A stretch of DNA of 7,717 nucleotides from assembly GCA_002293265.1 (NCBI GenBank), contig DBCW01000101.1, positions 1 through 7,717 of the forward strand. Direction: 5' to 3'. Below the pieces are notes generated by a model that did no database searches, was not told where the DNA came from, and saw only the letters and a list, made by a program, of their open reading frames with translations. The translations under genes were made by a program, and so were the position numbers. The stretch's first letter is position 1, and each line of letters begins with the position of its first letter. The stretch comes from Eggerthellales bacterium UBA948. Its GTDB lineage: Bacteria > Actinomycetota > Coriobacteriia > Coriobacteriales > UBA8131. This document shows, piece by piece, positions 6,637 through 7,717 of the stretch.

Positions 6637-7717
6637 CTAATCCATGCGCTGGGCTTTTCTGGCTCTCTTATACAAGTACATTCTCTCGTCTGCAGTACTT
6701 AGAAGTTCACTGAGCGGAAATACGTTGTTTGACTCCACCTTTATCACGCCGTAGCTTAAAGAGTGCCTGTAGCGAGAATCAAACTTCTCTCCCATGCGGA
6801 TCAGATCGGTTCTTAGATCTTCAAGTCTTCTCTCTGCCGCTTCTTGTGTCCAGTCGCGCACCAGCAGCATAAACTCGTCGCCGCCAAGCCTGCATACAAA
6901 AGCATCGTTTGAAAATGCTCTAAGCAAAGATGCCACCTCGAGAATATACTTATCACCTTCACCATGTCCATACTTGTCGTTAACCAGTTTCAAAGAGTCC
7001 ATGTCAGCAAAACATAATACGAATTCGACTTTTTGATCTAACCACTTATTGAGCGTTATCATGCCATAGTGACGGCTATAAACTCCTGTCTGTTGATCGT
7101 AATTGGCGATCTCTTCAAGACTGGCCATGGCTCTGCGAGTTTGCGTCATATCTGTAAAAATGAACACTGCGGCATCTTTGTGACCCCAAGACAATGCACG
7201 AATGTCTACAGTAAAGTACTGGAAACTATCATTGTTGATGAGCTCGACATCTTTTGTCGCTCGGCCTTCACCCTTTATTGAAGACAAGTGCTCATGCATC
7301 CAACTCTCCAGTTGATCGGCAGTTGTAAGGTCATGTAATACTCGCTCTACAGGATGGTTTTGAAAGATCATTTCCTTTGAGTCAACTTCCATGACTATAA
7401 CCAATTGCGTCATTTGCCTGGTAATGTCTTCTAAGACCTTAAGGTTAAGCGCTAAAGCTTCAGATTTTTGAATACCTGCGGCGATCTCAGCTTCCAAAGC
7501 TTTTTGGCGTTCATCCAACTGAACGACCATGTAGTTTACCGCCTCGGAAAAATCACCCATAAAGTTAATTCGCTGTTGATAGTCACCCTTGGCAATTTGT
7601 TGTGTCTGCCACGTAAGATGGCGCAGCGTTGCTTGCAAAGACTTAAGCCCCGGTGCAACTTCGTTGTTTGTTGTGAGAGGGTTAGTATCAAGTTCGCCTC
7701 TGGCAATATCTGCCGCC
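6637..7717 (-). CDS. HAMP-PAS-GGDEF diguanylate cyclase, 5' end beyond the window
   Basis: The frame is open to the right edge, so at least 359 residues are visible and the true start is missing. A TTG at 7636-7638 is internal, not a credible start. Numbering from that TTG, HAMP-like sequence (ADIARGELD upstream, then IAKGDYQQRI near 15-24) is followed by a coiled coil (about 38-65), a PAS-like sensor domain (about 66-170) and a GGDEF domain (about 178-333). The catalytic motif is intact: RLGGDEF (250-256), metal ligands in FADMDSLKLVND (D212), and KYGHGEGD downstream. The product inhibition site RxxD, expected at the 9th to 6th residues before GGDEF, reads SNDA, so it is absent. The HAMP implies a membrane sensor N-terminus outside the window. 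It would make c-di-GMP from two GTP and opposes the convergent HD-GYP enzyme. The ribosome binding site and promoter are not in view. Confidence 0.93.
   Translation of the reverse strand, partial: AADIARGELDTNPLTTNNEVAPGLKSLQATLRHLTWQTQQIAKGDYQQRINFMGDFSEAVNYMVVQLDERQKALEAEIAAGIQKSEALALNLKVLEDITRQMTQLVIVMEVDSKEMIFQNHPVERVLHDLTTADQLESWMHEHLSSIKGEGRATKDVELINNDSFQYFTVDIRALSWGHKDAAVFIFTDMTQTRRAMASLEEIANYDQQTGVYSRHYGMITLNKWLDQKVEFVLCFADMDSLKLVNDKYGHGEGDKYILEVASLLRAFSNDAFVCRLGGDEFMLLVRDWTQEAAERRLEDLRTDLIRMGEKFDSRYRHSLSYGVIKVESNNVFPLSELLSTADERMYLYKRARKAQRMD

Noticed and set aside
7636..7638. TTG as the start of the GGDEF protein
   Set aside because: The same frame stays open to the window edge and the upstream residues continue a HAMP-like pattern, so the gene is cut by the window rather than starting here.

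Overview
The window holds six protein genes and looks like chromosomal DNA from a mid-GC bacterium. The best guess is an anaerobic actinobacterium of class Coriobacteriia. That guess rests on recalled family resemblance of the methyltransferase and of the GGDEF protein's HAMP/linker, not on a search, so it is tentative. There are no tRNA, rRNA, CRISPR or insertion-sequence genes.

Left part, minus strand (30-3063): a complete ABC-F ribosome-associated ATPase of the YdiF/YheS type lies downstream of a small class I SAM-dependent methyltransferase. The 277-base gap between them (2070-2346) has no convincing gene but is packed with DNA symmetry. It holds a 100-base nested inverted repeat at 2160-2259 and a separate hairpin of about 18 bp at 2304-2346 that begins directly after the methyltransferase stop. 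The two structures share an 11-base word. This is the least explained part of the window and looks like a palindromic repeat element or a structured RNA.

Middle, plus strand (3192-4448): an M29 metallo-aminopeptidase, divergent from the methyltransferase, with all five expected metal ligands in the expected spacing. A perfect AGTATACT palindrome in the divergent gap could supply a -10 element to either strand.

Right part (4712-7717): a cyclic-di-GMP and phosphorelay cluster. A response regulator with an HD-GYP phosphodiesterase output is followed 47 bases later by a free-standing Hpt phosphotransfer protein. Convergent to these is a HAMP-PAS-GGDEF diguanylate cyclase, which runs off the right edge. 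Read together, the Hpt may pass phosphate from a hybrid kinase encoded elsewhere to the HD-GYP regulator, so that synthesis and breakdown of c-di-GMP sit side by side. The kinase is not in the window, and the link between Hpt and regulator is inferred from gene order.
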